Shown here piece by piece: positions 47,614 through 58,835 of a DNA stretch of 64,000 bases. Under the pieces are notes generated by a model. That model searched no databases. It saw only the letters and a list, made by a program, of their open reading frames with translations, and was not told the origin of the DNA. Within the stretch, counting starts at the first letter, position 1. Each line of letters begins with the position of its first letter. Position numbers and translations under genes: made by a program. Origin of the DNA: Bursaphelenchus xylophilus (Eukaryota; Nematoda; Chromadorea; Rhabditida; Aphelenchoididae); NCBI GenBank assembly GCA_904066235.2, contig CAJFCV020000004.1, positions 8,494,001 through 8,558,000 of the forward strand, read 5' to 3'.

Positions 47614-49486
47614 CTGAAAAGATATCAATGCTATTCTTGATGCTTCTTTCAATTATTTAATTCGCGAACTAAAGTAAGCTTCAAAGCACGTAAATTAAGT
47701 CTAAAAGATCAAAAATGGGTACAGGAATTTAGACAATACGGTAAAAAACATTTGTGAAAGCGGGACCTTGATTTACATGCAAATCCCCCAAATTTCCCCA
47801 CCGAAACACGTTCCTGGAACTGAACGCTTTGCGTATCAGACGTACATGATACAAAAATATTCAGGCTCGCTTATAGGGGCATTAAAATGGGGAAAACAAT
47901 AAAGTAACCGCATAAATTAGCCCGAAATGATCAAAACCCAGCTAAAACAAGGTAAAATTGCTCAAATCGTACGGAATAGCAATAAAAACACTTTGGAAAG
48001 CTGCTATTCACATCAGAAACCGATTTACACATTGAATTCAGCAAAAACAACATCAAAAATACCGCAAAAAAAGGAGAAAACTCGAGAAAATTTTTACAAA
48101 ATTTCGCGAAAACCAAAAAATTTGAAGAATTGCCGAAGGGAATAAAATGTCATTATGATCATTTTAACGGATGCTTTTGGTATTCTGGGACGAAATAAAT
48201 TATTCATATGGGAATGGTACACACCCGTGCTTTAATGGGTTTAAAAAAGGATGTTATACCTGACATACAGGAATCAAAAATCTGATGTGCAAGATTGGTA
48301 ACAATAATGGTAAATCAGGGAATCATAACGGGCCGCAAGGGCTAATTAGTAACCTAGTTCACTCGCAAAACATAGTAACATCCTACTTGGTTCTTACTGT
48401 AGACAAAAAAATGTAATCTCCGCGAGGGCGGAAGGGTTACGCGTATACCAAAGGCAGGCTAGTGGCTATGTATATTGGCCCTTTTCATTCGACGGAGGAG
48501 GCCTTATTCACCTGGCCCATGTAATCAAATTATCGTAGGGGCCTTCAGTTACAAAATCGAATGAGACGGCGAAAACAAATCGAAAAAAAATGAAAGCTCT
48601 TATTACGGATAATTGGAATGATGTCTGGACACCCGTTTTAAGTGTGTGATGTTATCCGGCTTTAACAATGGGAAGATCAGATAACGTCAAACTTGAATGA
48701 AACATGTCTCTTGCTGCAGGCGTTGGAAAGAATTAACTCGGTGGAAATGCCGAGAGCGAGTGTTTTCAAAAACACATTCAGGGATTCAAGTTCTTCTCCT
48801 TTTCCTCCGGCGACCGGATTCGGTCCGAGGAAAAGGCATGTCAGTGAAGACGAACATTTACAACGACAAGGATAAGATAACATCGACGTGTAATCGGAAA
48901 AATACCTCGTGGCGGGTTAAACGTGTGTTCGAAATCAATTTGTCAGATAGCATCTCAGCACATCCGCAAAAACAAAGACTTTTAGTAACCAACTCTAATG
49001 TATAACATTACAATTCTCACATTTCACTCAAAAAACAATTCCAGACAAATAAAACTACACCCAAATTACATCTGAGCCACCCACCTAACTTTATTAGACA
49101 TCATGCCACACAAATTGTAATTTGAGAAAATAAAAATGGAAATAAATTTGACGGGATGATAAAAACCCTACGATTTCATTGTCCAGACACAATAAAAAAA
49201 AACTTTATTTCAATATAAATGAGTGAGAATGAACAGTAAATGCACTGACGATGTTATTAATGGAATGAGATTTATGGAAATGAGGAATTCAAATAAAAAA
49301 ATGTGAGCAATCAGTAGTGGTTAGTGGACATAACAAAACATAACAAAAATAAGCGATGGAAATTATAAAAGCAAATGTACAAACATCCCGGACCTTAGCT
49401 CTGCGGATATCAAACAAGATGGAGGGAACACGATCGCTTCGAGAATACAAAATACAGTGAAACGTAGCTGTTGAACAAGTACAACA
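47614..49486. other. Region upstream of PAPSS
   Basis: About 1.9 kb without a convincing gene. It should hold the PAPSS promoter and perhaps a leader exon. One minus-strand candidate is a short basic frame starting at 48840 (MPFPRTESGRRRKRRRT), but it stops with no usable donor. Confidence 0.4.
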
Positions 49487-50717
49487 TCACCTAGTCTTCC
49501 GTCGATTTTTTTCTGATGTTTTGAGAACATCTTTGATGCTTTCAGCTGTCTCGATACGCTGCCATCGATTGAATATTCGTTTATCCAGATCTCCTTCTTT
49601 CATCTTCTTCTTTACTTCTTTGATCCATTTCCGGACGAACTCATCACCTTCAACTTCTGCGTAAATTGATTTATTCAGGTCGTATTTCTTTTCAACTTCC
49701 ATACATCTCTTTCGGAGACGAGTCATGGGACTGTTAGTGTGATACTAAAAAAGTTCCCATCAATATTTGATCCTAAGAAAAAGAGGAAAAATAAGAAAAA
49801 CTTGCAGTAATCGCTTTTGGTGTGGAACAAACTGGAAGTTCCAATACCGACTCTCTTCTCTCGATGAAATCCTCATTGAATGAAGGTAGAGCTCCGCTTC
49901 GTAGGGAAACTGAACATTAATGATTATCAAAAAGACAAAAGTGAACTTTCGAATAAGAAAAAATCTTATACAACATACGCTGATCTTGAACGACCCCACT
50001 TCTGATTGACGTCTGCCTTGGTCGTTGATAAAGATTGGGTTGCAAAAGAGAGGCTCTCCGATCATCGAGGACAACAGCATAGTTCTCTGGACTCTCAAGA
50101 GGTCCCTCCAGAATTGATCCTCTGACGTTATTCGAGATAGCCAGCAACCTTCGCTTTCTTTCGGGAGCTGAGTCTTCAATTGCCTTCCTTTTCCGATTCG
50201 AAGGCAATGCTGGCTGTTTAAATCTTTCCACTGCATTTTCCTTCGATTTCATCGACTCATACAGATCGTCGTATACCTAAAATCGTAAAATTCACAAAAT
50301 TTAATCTTACTTTATTCAATTTTTTCCATCTTGTCAAGTTCTTTTCGTCTGCCTCTTCTGGATCAACAGCTGGTGTGCACAATAAAGACCCGCCATAATC
50401 CCGATCAACGTGATTAATTTCTCTTCTAACTGCGTTTATAAGGACGTCGTCTTCATCCCCAGTGCACAAGGTCTCATCAAATTCGACCTAAAACGAAACA
50501 TTAAATTAAAAATTTTAAAGCAATTTCTTTTAAAGAATATTGAACTTACTGAGTCGTCGTTGCATCCAAAAACAATTCCAGAAGAAGGTTTGTTTGAATA
50601 ATTCTTTTCAATTTGGGCAATATTAAAAGTGAATCTCCTCTGAGCCCGTTTAAATCCATCTCGAATTTCCGGAGCCAGGTTACTCGTGCTGGCCGATACA
50701 ATTTCGTTTCGTCTCAT
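49487..50717 (-). CDS. Unrecognised basic, probably nuclear protein
   Basis: Exons 50717-50550, 50487-50311, 50276-49979, about 49909-49848 and 49744-49487 give about 320 residues. The exon 4 donor is unsure: a GTATTG (end 49848) or GTTTGT (end 49833, 325 residues) both keep frame. I recognise no family. Visible features are a Lys/Arg cluster likely to act as a nuclear signal (SNRKRKAIEDSAPERKRRL), an acidic start to exon 2 (TGDEDDV), and a charged helical C-terminus (FVRKWIKEVKKKMKEGDLDK) ending in basic residues. It shares a 372-bp divergent promoter with the gene at 51090. Confidence 0.7.
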
Positions 50718-51089
50718 GTTGTTTTATGTACCCATCCGAAGGCCGAAAACCCATTTTGCGCCAGAATTTTCTTTAGCGAATATTTTGGGTGCAACCTGCA
50801 CAAATTAGGGCGCATGTCGCGGAGCAGAGAAGTCTAGAAAATCCGTCAGCCCTACAAAGTCTTATTTGTGATCTAGAGCTAATGCAGGGCTGAACAATAA
50901 TATCACACATTTCATAGTATCGCCAAGACAATAGACGAGAGTCAGCAGTCTCCGGTAACCTTACATCTTTATCTGCATCTTTGTCACAATGACGGATTTT
51001 CTGGACGAACGCTAAAATAAATTTTGCAAAATCTTTTTTAGCTAATCGTTCGTTTTTGCTGCCACAGTTGTTAGAGACACTAATCGACT
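50718..51089. promoter_or_regulatory. Divergent promoter between two unrecognised genes
   Basis: The minus-strand ATG at 50717 and the plus-strand ATG at 51090 are 372 bp apart, so both promoters and leaders fit here. No TATA box or clear motif stands out. Confidence 0.4.
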
Positions 51090-51892
51090 ATGAGTTTGAC
51101 AGTTGACCAATATTTTACTGACTTTTCGCCTACTCAGACTTACATAACCCCATTTAAGGTAAGTATAATAATTATTATGCAATCTTTGCTTTTAGAGGAA
51201 CAGATTTTGATTATTAATTCTTCTTTCAGTCTTCAGTCTACTTGATGATGGCCAAGCTTTCCGAAATATTTACTCAATTAAAAGAGAGTGACGCTGCCGA
51301 TGAATCCACGACTTTTATCGATGAACTCTGTGACCGTCGTTCCTATTATTCCGCCCTCTTGTGGACGCTTCTTCGAGGCCCGGAGATGTCGTTGCCCATT
51401 CTCAAATGTTTTATTCACCGATATATGGATGATTTTGACGGGTTCTTCCAGGAGTTTGTCTTGATGTAAGTATTACTGATTTATTATTTACTTTCTTAGA
51501 ATGATGAACTACGAGAAGAAGGAGGTGGTTCCAAACAATAAGGAATACTTTGATCCTGTTCGATGCACATTTCTGAAGCCATTGTCTTTGTTTGGATTCT
51601 TCATCGAAAGAGTAGGTGCTTTTCTTTTTGTTCCATCTTTTAGTTCTCCGAAGAATACAATAGCATGAACAGCACGATGCAGTTTAAGTTCGCGCTGAGT
51701 TGGGCGAAATACCTGGATTCCCCAGCAACTCAAGAGGAAATTGAGCATTACTCAGCTGAATGGAAGGTGGATGTGAATGAGATGCTTGTGAAAGTTGTCC
51801 AATTGGAAGAATCGATTAAAGAAAATGCCAGGAAATCAAAAAGAAACGTATTTTATAACAAGCCCAATACTTCAAGTATGGAAGTGGACTGA
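51090..51892 (+). CDS. Unrecognised 221-residue protein, probably helical
   Basis: Exons 51090-51158, 51230-51465, 51500-51611 and 51644-51892 total 666 nt and close in frame. The product has no signal peptide or membrane segment. It is rich in helix-formers with conserved-looking aromatic blocks (YYSALLWTLLRGPEM, FIHRYMDDFDGFF, FKFALSWAKYLDS) and a charged tail. This looks like a soluble helical-repeat or complex subunit, but I cannot name it. It is convergent with the GPCR gene, whose stop is 122 bp away. Confidence 0.8.
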
Positions 51893-52013
51893 TCTCAGTT
51901 GGATGGAATGGACAACAAGATATGATTTTGCCAACTATCTTCTACTAACCCGTCTTTTGATATCATGTACAAAGAAACTTTGATTAAATCATAAGCAAGA
52001 GTAGTTCGTGACT

Positions 52014-54086
52014 TTATATTGTAAACTGGTTATAGTCCTGATAGTCTCCGGAGACTTCTTTCAATGTTTCGAGGGTGATAGCTCTGTATGGTCGATTGAT
52101 TCTCCTTGACGAAGCCCGTTCTAACCTTTGGTTTGATGATGATAAAAATGAATTCCGACTGCGTATACTCATCTGTGGTGAGTACAGAGCCCGGGAATCG
52201 CTGAGACTGCTTAGTCGTTTGCCCAGAGTCGTTGTTCGGAACTGAAATCAACTTGATATTTATATTATTTACAATGGGGGACCTGATCCAGTGGCAAAAA
52301 ACGTACCATTTTGCATCCGGGAAGTATCAAAAATGTGGCAAAATGCTTCCCTCTCCAAGTGAAAAACTCCGATTTCAAAAGCGGCCCACGCTTTTTGTGT
52401 GGGAAATGGCGAGACCTTCAAAACGAAGTTTTTTCACTTGGAGAGGGAAGCATTTTGCCACATTTTTGATCCTTCCCAGATGCAAAATGGTACGTTTTTT
52501 GCCACTGGATCAGGTCCCCCTTGCACTCTTGTTACCTCGGGATATTTCTGTAACAAAAGTCCCAAACATTTTCGTCGAAAATGCGCGGAACTCAGGCAGA
52601 ATAGAATAAAATTGATGGTCTTCCCGAGGATGACCAGTCCATTCGCCACACTCATTGCACGAAAGATCTCTCGGTCTTGGGCTGAGTATCCAATCAGCAC
52701 TTCCCAGACGCTGAAGACAGCTGAAGGGCCTTGCGTAATGGCGAAGAATGAGGCGATTGTAACCACTGTTCTGGTCACTCGTTTTCTGTGGGCCTGAAGT
52801 AAGGGAATACATTAGTACAGTGAGGACTGATCGGCAAAAAACGTATAATTTTGCATCCGGGAAGTATCAAAAATGTGGCAAAATGCCTCCATCACCAACT
52901 AAAAAAGCTCCGTTTTGAAGACGCTTCTTTTCCCTTACAAACGGAGCTTTGAAATCGGAGTTTTTTCACTTGGAGAGGGAGGCATTTTTCAATATTTTTT
53001 GATACTTTTCGGATGCAATATGGTACGTTTTTGTCCAGTGGATCAGGTCCGCCACTGTAGAAGTGAAAATAAAAAAAATCAGACAATGATTGTCAAGTAC
53101 CATGTACAACCTACAATTTGTTTATTCACGGACCTTCTGGTTGATGAATCCATTCGGTTCAGTACAATCGAATCGCTTTCTTGTAGCTTTTTGATCAATA
53201 GAATTGTCAATATTGCGACTAGTAGTATTGGAACTAGCACTACCTGAAATGATGACTATATAAATTACAGTAACCAATAGACCAAAAAATTATCAAAAAA
53301 CCTTACAAACAATGCATTCACAATAGTACTGATCCTCACGAAATGCTGTCTCCAAACTGATGGTGACACATTTGAACGGCCCCACATTGGATGTACTGTA
53401 GTTCCGGCGGAGAAACAGAAATTCAAAACTTGAGTGAAATTACAAAAAAAGACCATCTGACAATCATACTCGAAGTGATGATATAAAGTCAACAGACATG
53501 TGGTCAGCAGGATCAACACAATTGTACAATATCTTTGCCGTTTACACCAATAACTGCGAGATCGGAGGGGCGTTCGCACAACCTGATATCTCTCTACGGT
53601 CACTGCAAATATAAACCCAAAAATGTTTGATTCGACAATCTCCGAGTTCCTTCTTACCATATTGTGGACGCTGAGAGCCAATTCGCCAAGGCGCTGAGTT
53701 CCTGACGATATAAGAGGTAGTTGAAACGGAAGGCGAGATGATTGGAAATGAAGTTGAAAGTGGCCAGGGAGTGAGGCAACATCAAGATGAAGAAGGCAAA
53801 GTCGCAAAGACAAACTGCCGCCAACTGAAAGGTCGGGTAAATTCTCAGTTGATAAGACATTTGAATACAAATTCTAATCTATTTTAAGTTAAAAAATTAT
53901 CCTTACCAGGTCATTCGCTCGATTTCTCATTCCCCGAGAGCACAAGACAATAAAGTTGACCCCATTCCCCACCAATCCGAGTACAAAGAAGAAGGGAAAC
54001 AAATACTTCAGAAGAAGAAGATCGCTGGCTTCATGCAGACTCAATTTATCCTCTGGCAAACACCGCGTTGAGTTCAAATATTGCAT
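52014..54086 (-). CDS. Rhodopsin-class neuropeptide-type GPCR
   Basis: Exons 54086-53907, 53824-53658, about 53616-53307, 53243-53115, 52793-52536 and 52241-52014 give 423 residues. An Asn-Ser-Thr glycosylation site lies near the N-terminus. TM1 has GNGVNF, TM2 LAAVCLCDFAFF, TM3 ends in ERY in place of DRY, TM6 follows HRKRVTRTV, and TM7 is GKTINFILFCLSSAHF, typical of nematode FMRFamide- and myosuppressin-type peptide receptors. The ligand is unknown. The exon 2/3 junction is odd: the usual AG acceptor (TTTGCAG) breaks frame and deletes part of TM3, while a cut after TTTTTGG restores frame and the WFIFAVTVERY helix. Introns 4 and 5 each hold a MITE family A copy. Confidence 0.86.
52272..52523. 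mobile_element. MITE family A, copy 4 (GPCR intron 5)
   Basis: A 252-bp element with ends CAATGGGGGACCTGATCCAG and the mirror at 52504-52523. The left flank is TA; the right flank is CA, a decayed target copy. The arms extend past CTTCCCTCTCCAAGTGAAAA, about 110 bp each, around a CG-containing loop. It begins 30 nt upstream of exon 6 and ends 8 nt short of exon 5's donor, so it nearly fills the intron. Confidence 0.88.
52819..53057. mobile_element. MITE family A, copy 5 (GPCR intron 4)
   Basis: A 239-bp element, TA-flanked (52817-52818, 53058-53059). The left end, CAGTGAGGACTGATCGGCAA, has lost several bases against the consensus; the right end reads GTGGATCAGGTCCGCCACTG. The interior is closest to copy 4 (CACTTGGAGAGGGA and AAACGGAGCTTTGAAATCGG), consistent with a local relationship between the two. 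Confidence 0.88.
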
Positions 54087-54200
54087 GATTTTAGCATCCC
54101 CTTTCAATCACCATTGCATCAAGTGGAGGTCTCTTTGAATAGCTAACTAAATGTATGCAAATCGCCGATCTTTCAATTTTCGATACCGCCAAGGGATTTA

Positions 54201-54830
54201 TTAGAACTCTTGATATTCATATTCGAGATATTCGGAGGAATAGAGACGTTGTTGCAGGAAGAGGATGTAGTTGATGGCGGCACGGAGAATCTTCAGCTTG
54301 GAGATGCGTTTGCGGCGTTCCTTGAACTCGGGGATCTTCTGACGGAGGTTGTTGAAGGCCTGAAAAGAGGGGGTCATCATGATTATGCATAGCTTAAAAA
54401 TCTATGTTTTAATGGCCAACAAGACACTTCCGTGGCTTACCAACTCATATACCAGCGAATACAAGGGTGAAAGGTCTTGAACTGCCATTACTCGCCTAAT
54501 TATTTCACTGTTCCTAGTATGGCTACTCATACAATGGCCCCTCTGGTTAGTCATGACCCTCCCTCCCTCAGGGATAAACGATCCCATTTTCAGGCCTCGG
54601 TCTTCACCTGTGATTAAATGCAGCCGCCGGCCATCGGATTTCAGCTGAAGTCCGCAGTTTCAGCTGAATGCTTCAGCTGAACTCCTCGCATCGACCACAA
54701 TCAGCTGTTCAATCTTTCACCCCACCCCTTATGTAGAATTGGAAAGTTCACTCACCAGATTCACGCAGGACACACGCTTCCGTTCGCGGTAGTTCTTGAC
54801 CTGCGCATTGCTCGAATACACCATACTCAT
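54201..54830 (-). CDS. Very small basic helix-loop-helix transcription factor
   Basis: Exons 54830-54756 and 54359-54201 encode only 77 residues, almost nothing but the bHLH fold. The basic region is NYRERKRVSCVN, helix 1 AFNNLRQKIPEF, and helix 2 KRISKLKILRAAINYILFLQ. The single intron falls right after the basic region. The usual Glu-Arg DNA contacts (RERKR) are present. Helix 2 recalls class II factors such as achaete-scute, TAL or NHLH types, but I cannot choose among them. Factors of this kind bind E-boxes as dimers and direct cell fate. A strongly negatively charged, Tyr-rich tail ends the protein. Confidence 0.85.
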
Positions 54831-55059
54831 GTAACCGGCAATTAATTACTTGTAAACTCGGGGGGTCAGGCAGTCAATGCCTAATGCCGACGCTAATCCA
54901 TGCCCCAAATTAATGATTCATGCGGCGCCAACAGGTGGTTCGGTGTTGACTTACATTCGCCGCTGTTTCAAAGTCGCCTCGGAAAGTGCGGGAAGTGTAA
55001 TTTCGGCGGTTCGCGGAAACAGTGAGCGGTGGGTTACGGTAGAATCGGAAAGGAGGAAA

Positions 55060-55826
55060 ATGTCCACGACAAAGACGGAGAAACCTTGTAAGTATACGAT
55101 AATCATGGGATATGAATGAAAAATACATTGATTTGACAAGCTAGTGTTATGTTTCGAAACTGATTTTGATTTCTGCACTTCGCCACCATCTAATTTTCAG
55201 CTGTGATTCCGACGACTGAAGCTTCAACTCAAATTCAAAGTGAGACCCACACGTCTGCTCTTCCAACTCAAACTGCTGCTTCTGTCAATGTCACCGCAGT
55301 CGAAGCACCCAAAGAGGGCAAAGACATGATACCAGGAAGAAAACAGTTCAACGATTTCATCGAGCGGATCAAGAATTCCCGAAACAGATCCAAACACAGA
55401 TCCCATTCCAAACTCTCTTTCCGAAGTCTCAGCAACTTGGTAAGTCACAGAAATGTCACCTGTAATTCATAAAAAAACATGTAATCCCATGTGCTATTTT
55501 AGGTACGCCACAAACGTCGTGTGAACACCTTGCCGGAGGGATTCGAAAAATGGGAAGAATCGGACAAGCGGATGTATTACGAGACCAGCTATCACTTCCG
55601 ACTGTTCAAGTGCGAAGAATGGCAATGTGCACCAATCCAACAACGACTTTCTGCTTGGACTGTCCTTTGGGTGGGTGTATTGTGTTTGCAAGGTAATCAA
55701 GTTCTCTAGAAGACCCTTCGCAACCCGAAACGTCACATGGAGCACATAGCGGAGATGGCTCAGTATCGAAAGACTGTCAAGTTTTTGGCCGAGAATCCGA
55801 TTACTCAAATCGACTTAGAGTTCTAG
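55060..55826 (+). CDS. Unrecognised basic protein of about 183 residues
   Basis: Exons 55060-55087, 55201-55439, 55503-55670 and 55710-55826 close in frame. The N-terminal half is Thr/Ser/Ala-rich and probably disordered. Then comes an Arg/Ser/His-rich basic stretch (RNRSKHRSHSKLSFRSLS) and a more ordered C-terminal half with aromatic residues (YYETSYHFRLFKCEEW and QQRLSAWTVLW). I recognise no family. An in-frame ATG at 54877 could lengthen the N-terminus by 61 residues but would leave only 46 bp to the divergent bHLH gene's ATG. Confidence 0.68.
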
Positions 55827-55890
55827 GAAATCAATATGAAAGTTTATAGAAATTGTAAAGGTACAAGATTAAAGTGAACTATACTTATTC

Positions 55891-56941
55891 TTATTTCACA
55901 AGCCATCCAGTACATCGGATGTAATGTTGATCAACGTTGATGGAATTGAGCTGCTCGATGTCTTCCGGAGACAACTTGAAGTTAATAACTTTGAAGTTGG
56001 CTTCAATTCTCTCGGGATTCGTGGATTTGGGAACGATCCCAACGTTCTGGGAAGTCGCAAACGACAATAAGACCTGCTCGATTGTGGTGTTGTACTTCTT
56101 GGCAAGACCGGTTACAACAGGGTCGTTGACAAGCTCTGGTTGATATCTTCCAAGCGAAGAGAAGGCCTAAAGAACAAGGTCGTCGAATATAGATTAGCTT
56201 ACCTGGAAGAACGTTCCGATTTGTTTGCAGTAATCCTTGATGTCCTGACGTTTGAAATGAGGATGATACTCCAATTGATTCACGGCTGGGACAGTTCTGG
56301 AATACTCAGGAATCTCCTTCATGTGATGGACTTCGTAGTTCGACACACCAATTGACCTGATCACGCCACTTTCTGGAATATACTTTGTTTGAATCATCTA
56401 CTACAACATGGACTTAAATATATTAAACTAACTTACTATGAAGCTTCTCCAGGGCTAACCACAGTTCTTTACGGTCATTCGCATTGGTTGGATCGTCGTT
56501 TTCCTTCTCATTGGCTTTTGGGTAATGAATCAAGACCAGATCCAAGTAGTCGGTTCTCAGATTTTTCAACGACTCATTGACTAAATCTACGGTAACCTGA
56601 GCGTTATTCTCCTTGGCTGGCCACAGCTTTGTGGTCAGGAAGATCTCTTCACGTTTGACTCCGTGTTTGGGAAGGAATTTCTTTAAAAAAATAGATTTTT
56701 TAAAGAATTGTTACCTAAAAAACAAATTTAATGTAAAAATGCCTACTTCCAACGCCGCTCCAAGTTCAGGCTCATTCACGTAGTACTTAGCGGTATCAAA
56801 ATGCCGATAGCCAGCTTTGAGAGCGGCGTCAACGGCAATTTCGACGGTTTCAGTCCCCGTGACCTTGTAGGTGCCGAAACCGACAAGGGGAATCTCGTAG
56901 CCAGTGTTTAGCTTGACGCGGGGACCTCCAACTTGAGACAT
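55891..56941 (-). CDS. Aldo-keto reductase, copy 1
   Basis: Exons 56941-56747, 56680-56437, 56372-56203 and 56166-55891 give 294 residues, slightly short of the usual 310-325. The catalytic tetrad is visible: Asp and Tyr in GYRHFDTAKYYVNE, Lys in LTTKLWP and His in LVLIHYPKA. SIGVSNYEV, QLEYHPHF and the NADPH-binding IVPKSTNPERI follow. It would reduce aldehydes or ketones with NADPH in the cytosol; the substrate is unknown. Intron positions match copy 2 exactly (exon 2 is 244 nt and exon 3 is 170 nt in both). Confidence 0.95.
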
Positions 56942-57476
56942 TGTTGCTAAAACGGCTTTATAAAATAATCGGCAGCTAAAAATCGCGGTATTCCTTCAAT
57001 TTTATCCCAGATGTCAAGTGTAATATTGGGAAATTTACATAAACGAAAAATCCAGTTGAAGAAAAAATTTTTGTCAAAAAGAACGGAAATGTTTATAATT
57101 TATAACATTGTTTACCAACAGAACCATCGTTTACAGAAACAAACAATTTCGGAAATAAAAACTTTTATAAAACTGGCTAAAAAATGGAAAAAGATTCACA
57201 AAAATTGTTTGAGTGAGTGTTTCACTATGGTCAAGGACGAAAGAATGGGCGCTCGCCTCTCTTTTAAAGCAAGGACAAAGTGTTCTGATAGAAAACCAAA
57301 CTACAAGCTACAGTTCTGTCAAGCTATAACAAGTGCCACTGCAGTGGGAACTAGTGCTACGCCCACTGTTTCATGGTAAAAGTTTATTTCGAAAAAAAGT
57401 TGTCATCGTTGATCACACTAGCATAGACTTTCTACAGGAGATTAGGGTTTGCAATTGTTACTTTTGACTTAGTTTT
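56942..57476. other. Spacer between aldo-keto reductases 1 and 2
   Basis: 535 bp of mostly AT-rich DNA. A forward open frame of 122 codons (57011-57379) is Lys-rich at first, resembles nothing known and has no splice sites; I regard it as chance. A small imperfect palindrome lies near 57330-57370 (GTGCCACTGCAGTGGGA). Confidence 0.45.
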
Positions 57477-58478
57477 CTACTTCACCAACCATCCAGTACA
57501 TCTCACAATGTAATTTTGATTCACATCGATCTCATTCAGATGTTGAATGTCCTCAGAGGGCAATTTGAAGTCAACAACTTTAAAATTGGCGACAATTCTC
57601 TCCGGTGTGCTTGATTTAGGGACGATTCCGATCCCTTGAGAAGTAGCGTATGACAATAGTACCTGTTCAACAGAGGTTTTATTCTTTTTTGCGGTGGCAA
57701 CTACAGTAGGATCGTTGATAAGATTAGGCGAGTAGCGGCCAAGTGAGGAGAAGGCCTAAGTGATAATAAGGGTATGTGAATAGTGACTTACTTGGAAGAA
57801 GATTCCGTGTTTTTTACAGTAATCCCTGATTTCTTGTCGTCGAAAATGAGGATGAAATTCCAGCTGGATGACTGCTGGGAGAGTCGAAGAATACTTTGGG
57901 ATCTCCTCGAGGTGTCGGACTTCGTAGTTGGAGACGCCAATAGATTTGATTATTCCCTTTTCTGAAAGGACGTACCCATTTCCAGCAAACTGGCTTATAG
58001 AACTTACCATTATACTCCTTCAATGCCAACCACATCTCCTTTCGGTCGTCGGCATTGGTAGGATCATCGTTTTCCTTCTCCAATGCCCTGGGGAAATGGA
58101 TTAAAACCAAGTCCAAGTACTCTGTCCTCAGATCTCTAAGTGATTCCTCGACCAACTCTTTTGTCCGTTGAGTGTTTTTCTCAGGACCAAGAAAAAACTT
58201 GGTAGTCAGGAAGATCTGTTCTCGCTTTACGCCGTATTTCGGCAGATATTTCTATAAATTTATTATTCTTTTTGTTGTACTATATCACTCACTTGCAACG
58301 CATCTCCCAACTGGGCCTCATTCTGGTACAATTTAGCGGTGTCAAAATGACGATAACCCGTTTTCAACGCGACGTCAACGGCTTTATCCACATCCGCAAC
58401 ATTGAAGGTCCCTAGGCCGACTAATGGGATCTCCTGGCCAGAGTTTAGCTTGATTCTGGGACCACCAACTTGACTCAT
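57477..58478 (-). CDS. Aldo-keto reductase, copy 2
   Basis: Exons 58478-58293, 58251-58008, 57961-57792 and 57755-57477 give 292 residues. The tetrad is complete: GYRHFDTAKLYQNE (Asp, Tyr), LTTKFFLG (Lys) and LVLIHFPRA (His). The cofactor loop reads IVPKSSTPERI. It is a tandem duplicate of copy 1, with the same intron positions and the shared start MSQVGGPR, and it keeps the same C-terminal CTGWLVK. Loop residues after the catalytic Lys differ (FFLGPEKNTQ against WPAKENNAQ), which could alter substrate range. A second in-frame ATG lies two codons upstream. Confidence 0.95.
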
Positions 58479-58835
58479 GACCAACTTACTTCTAATTTCC
58501 TAAACTTCAAAATTCAGGGTTTTAAGGAGCTTTGGATGTGACGTGACTGCAAATGCAGAGGGCGTTCTAACTTTTAAATTCAAGAGTATCTGAAATCATC
58601 CTTTTCACAAACATCCGCTCAATCAAAATGCTTGAAACTCCGAAAAACAAGAGCAGGAGGAGAACGGAGAGTTTCATTCCTCTTGTTTACCATTTTTGTC
58701 AACAGAAGAAAGCAAATTCGCCAATCTAATCAAGGCATTGAACATACTCTATATCAGAAACAATTAAAGTTTATTAAAAGTTGACAATAATGATGATGCA
58801 ATAGCATCAGCCGTAGTTTACAATCTAAGTCGTGG

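Noticed and set aside
55671..55709. Read-through end of the 55060 gene without the last intron
   Set aside because: Splicing at GTGGGT joins an in-frame exon with a charged helical sequence and stop; the read-through tail is short and unremarkable. A minor retained-intron form cannot be excluded.
57011..57379. A 122-codon gene between the two aldo-keto reductases
   Set aside because: Lys-rich composition expected of AT-rich DNA, no introns or family, and it lies in the promoter space of reductase copy 1.
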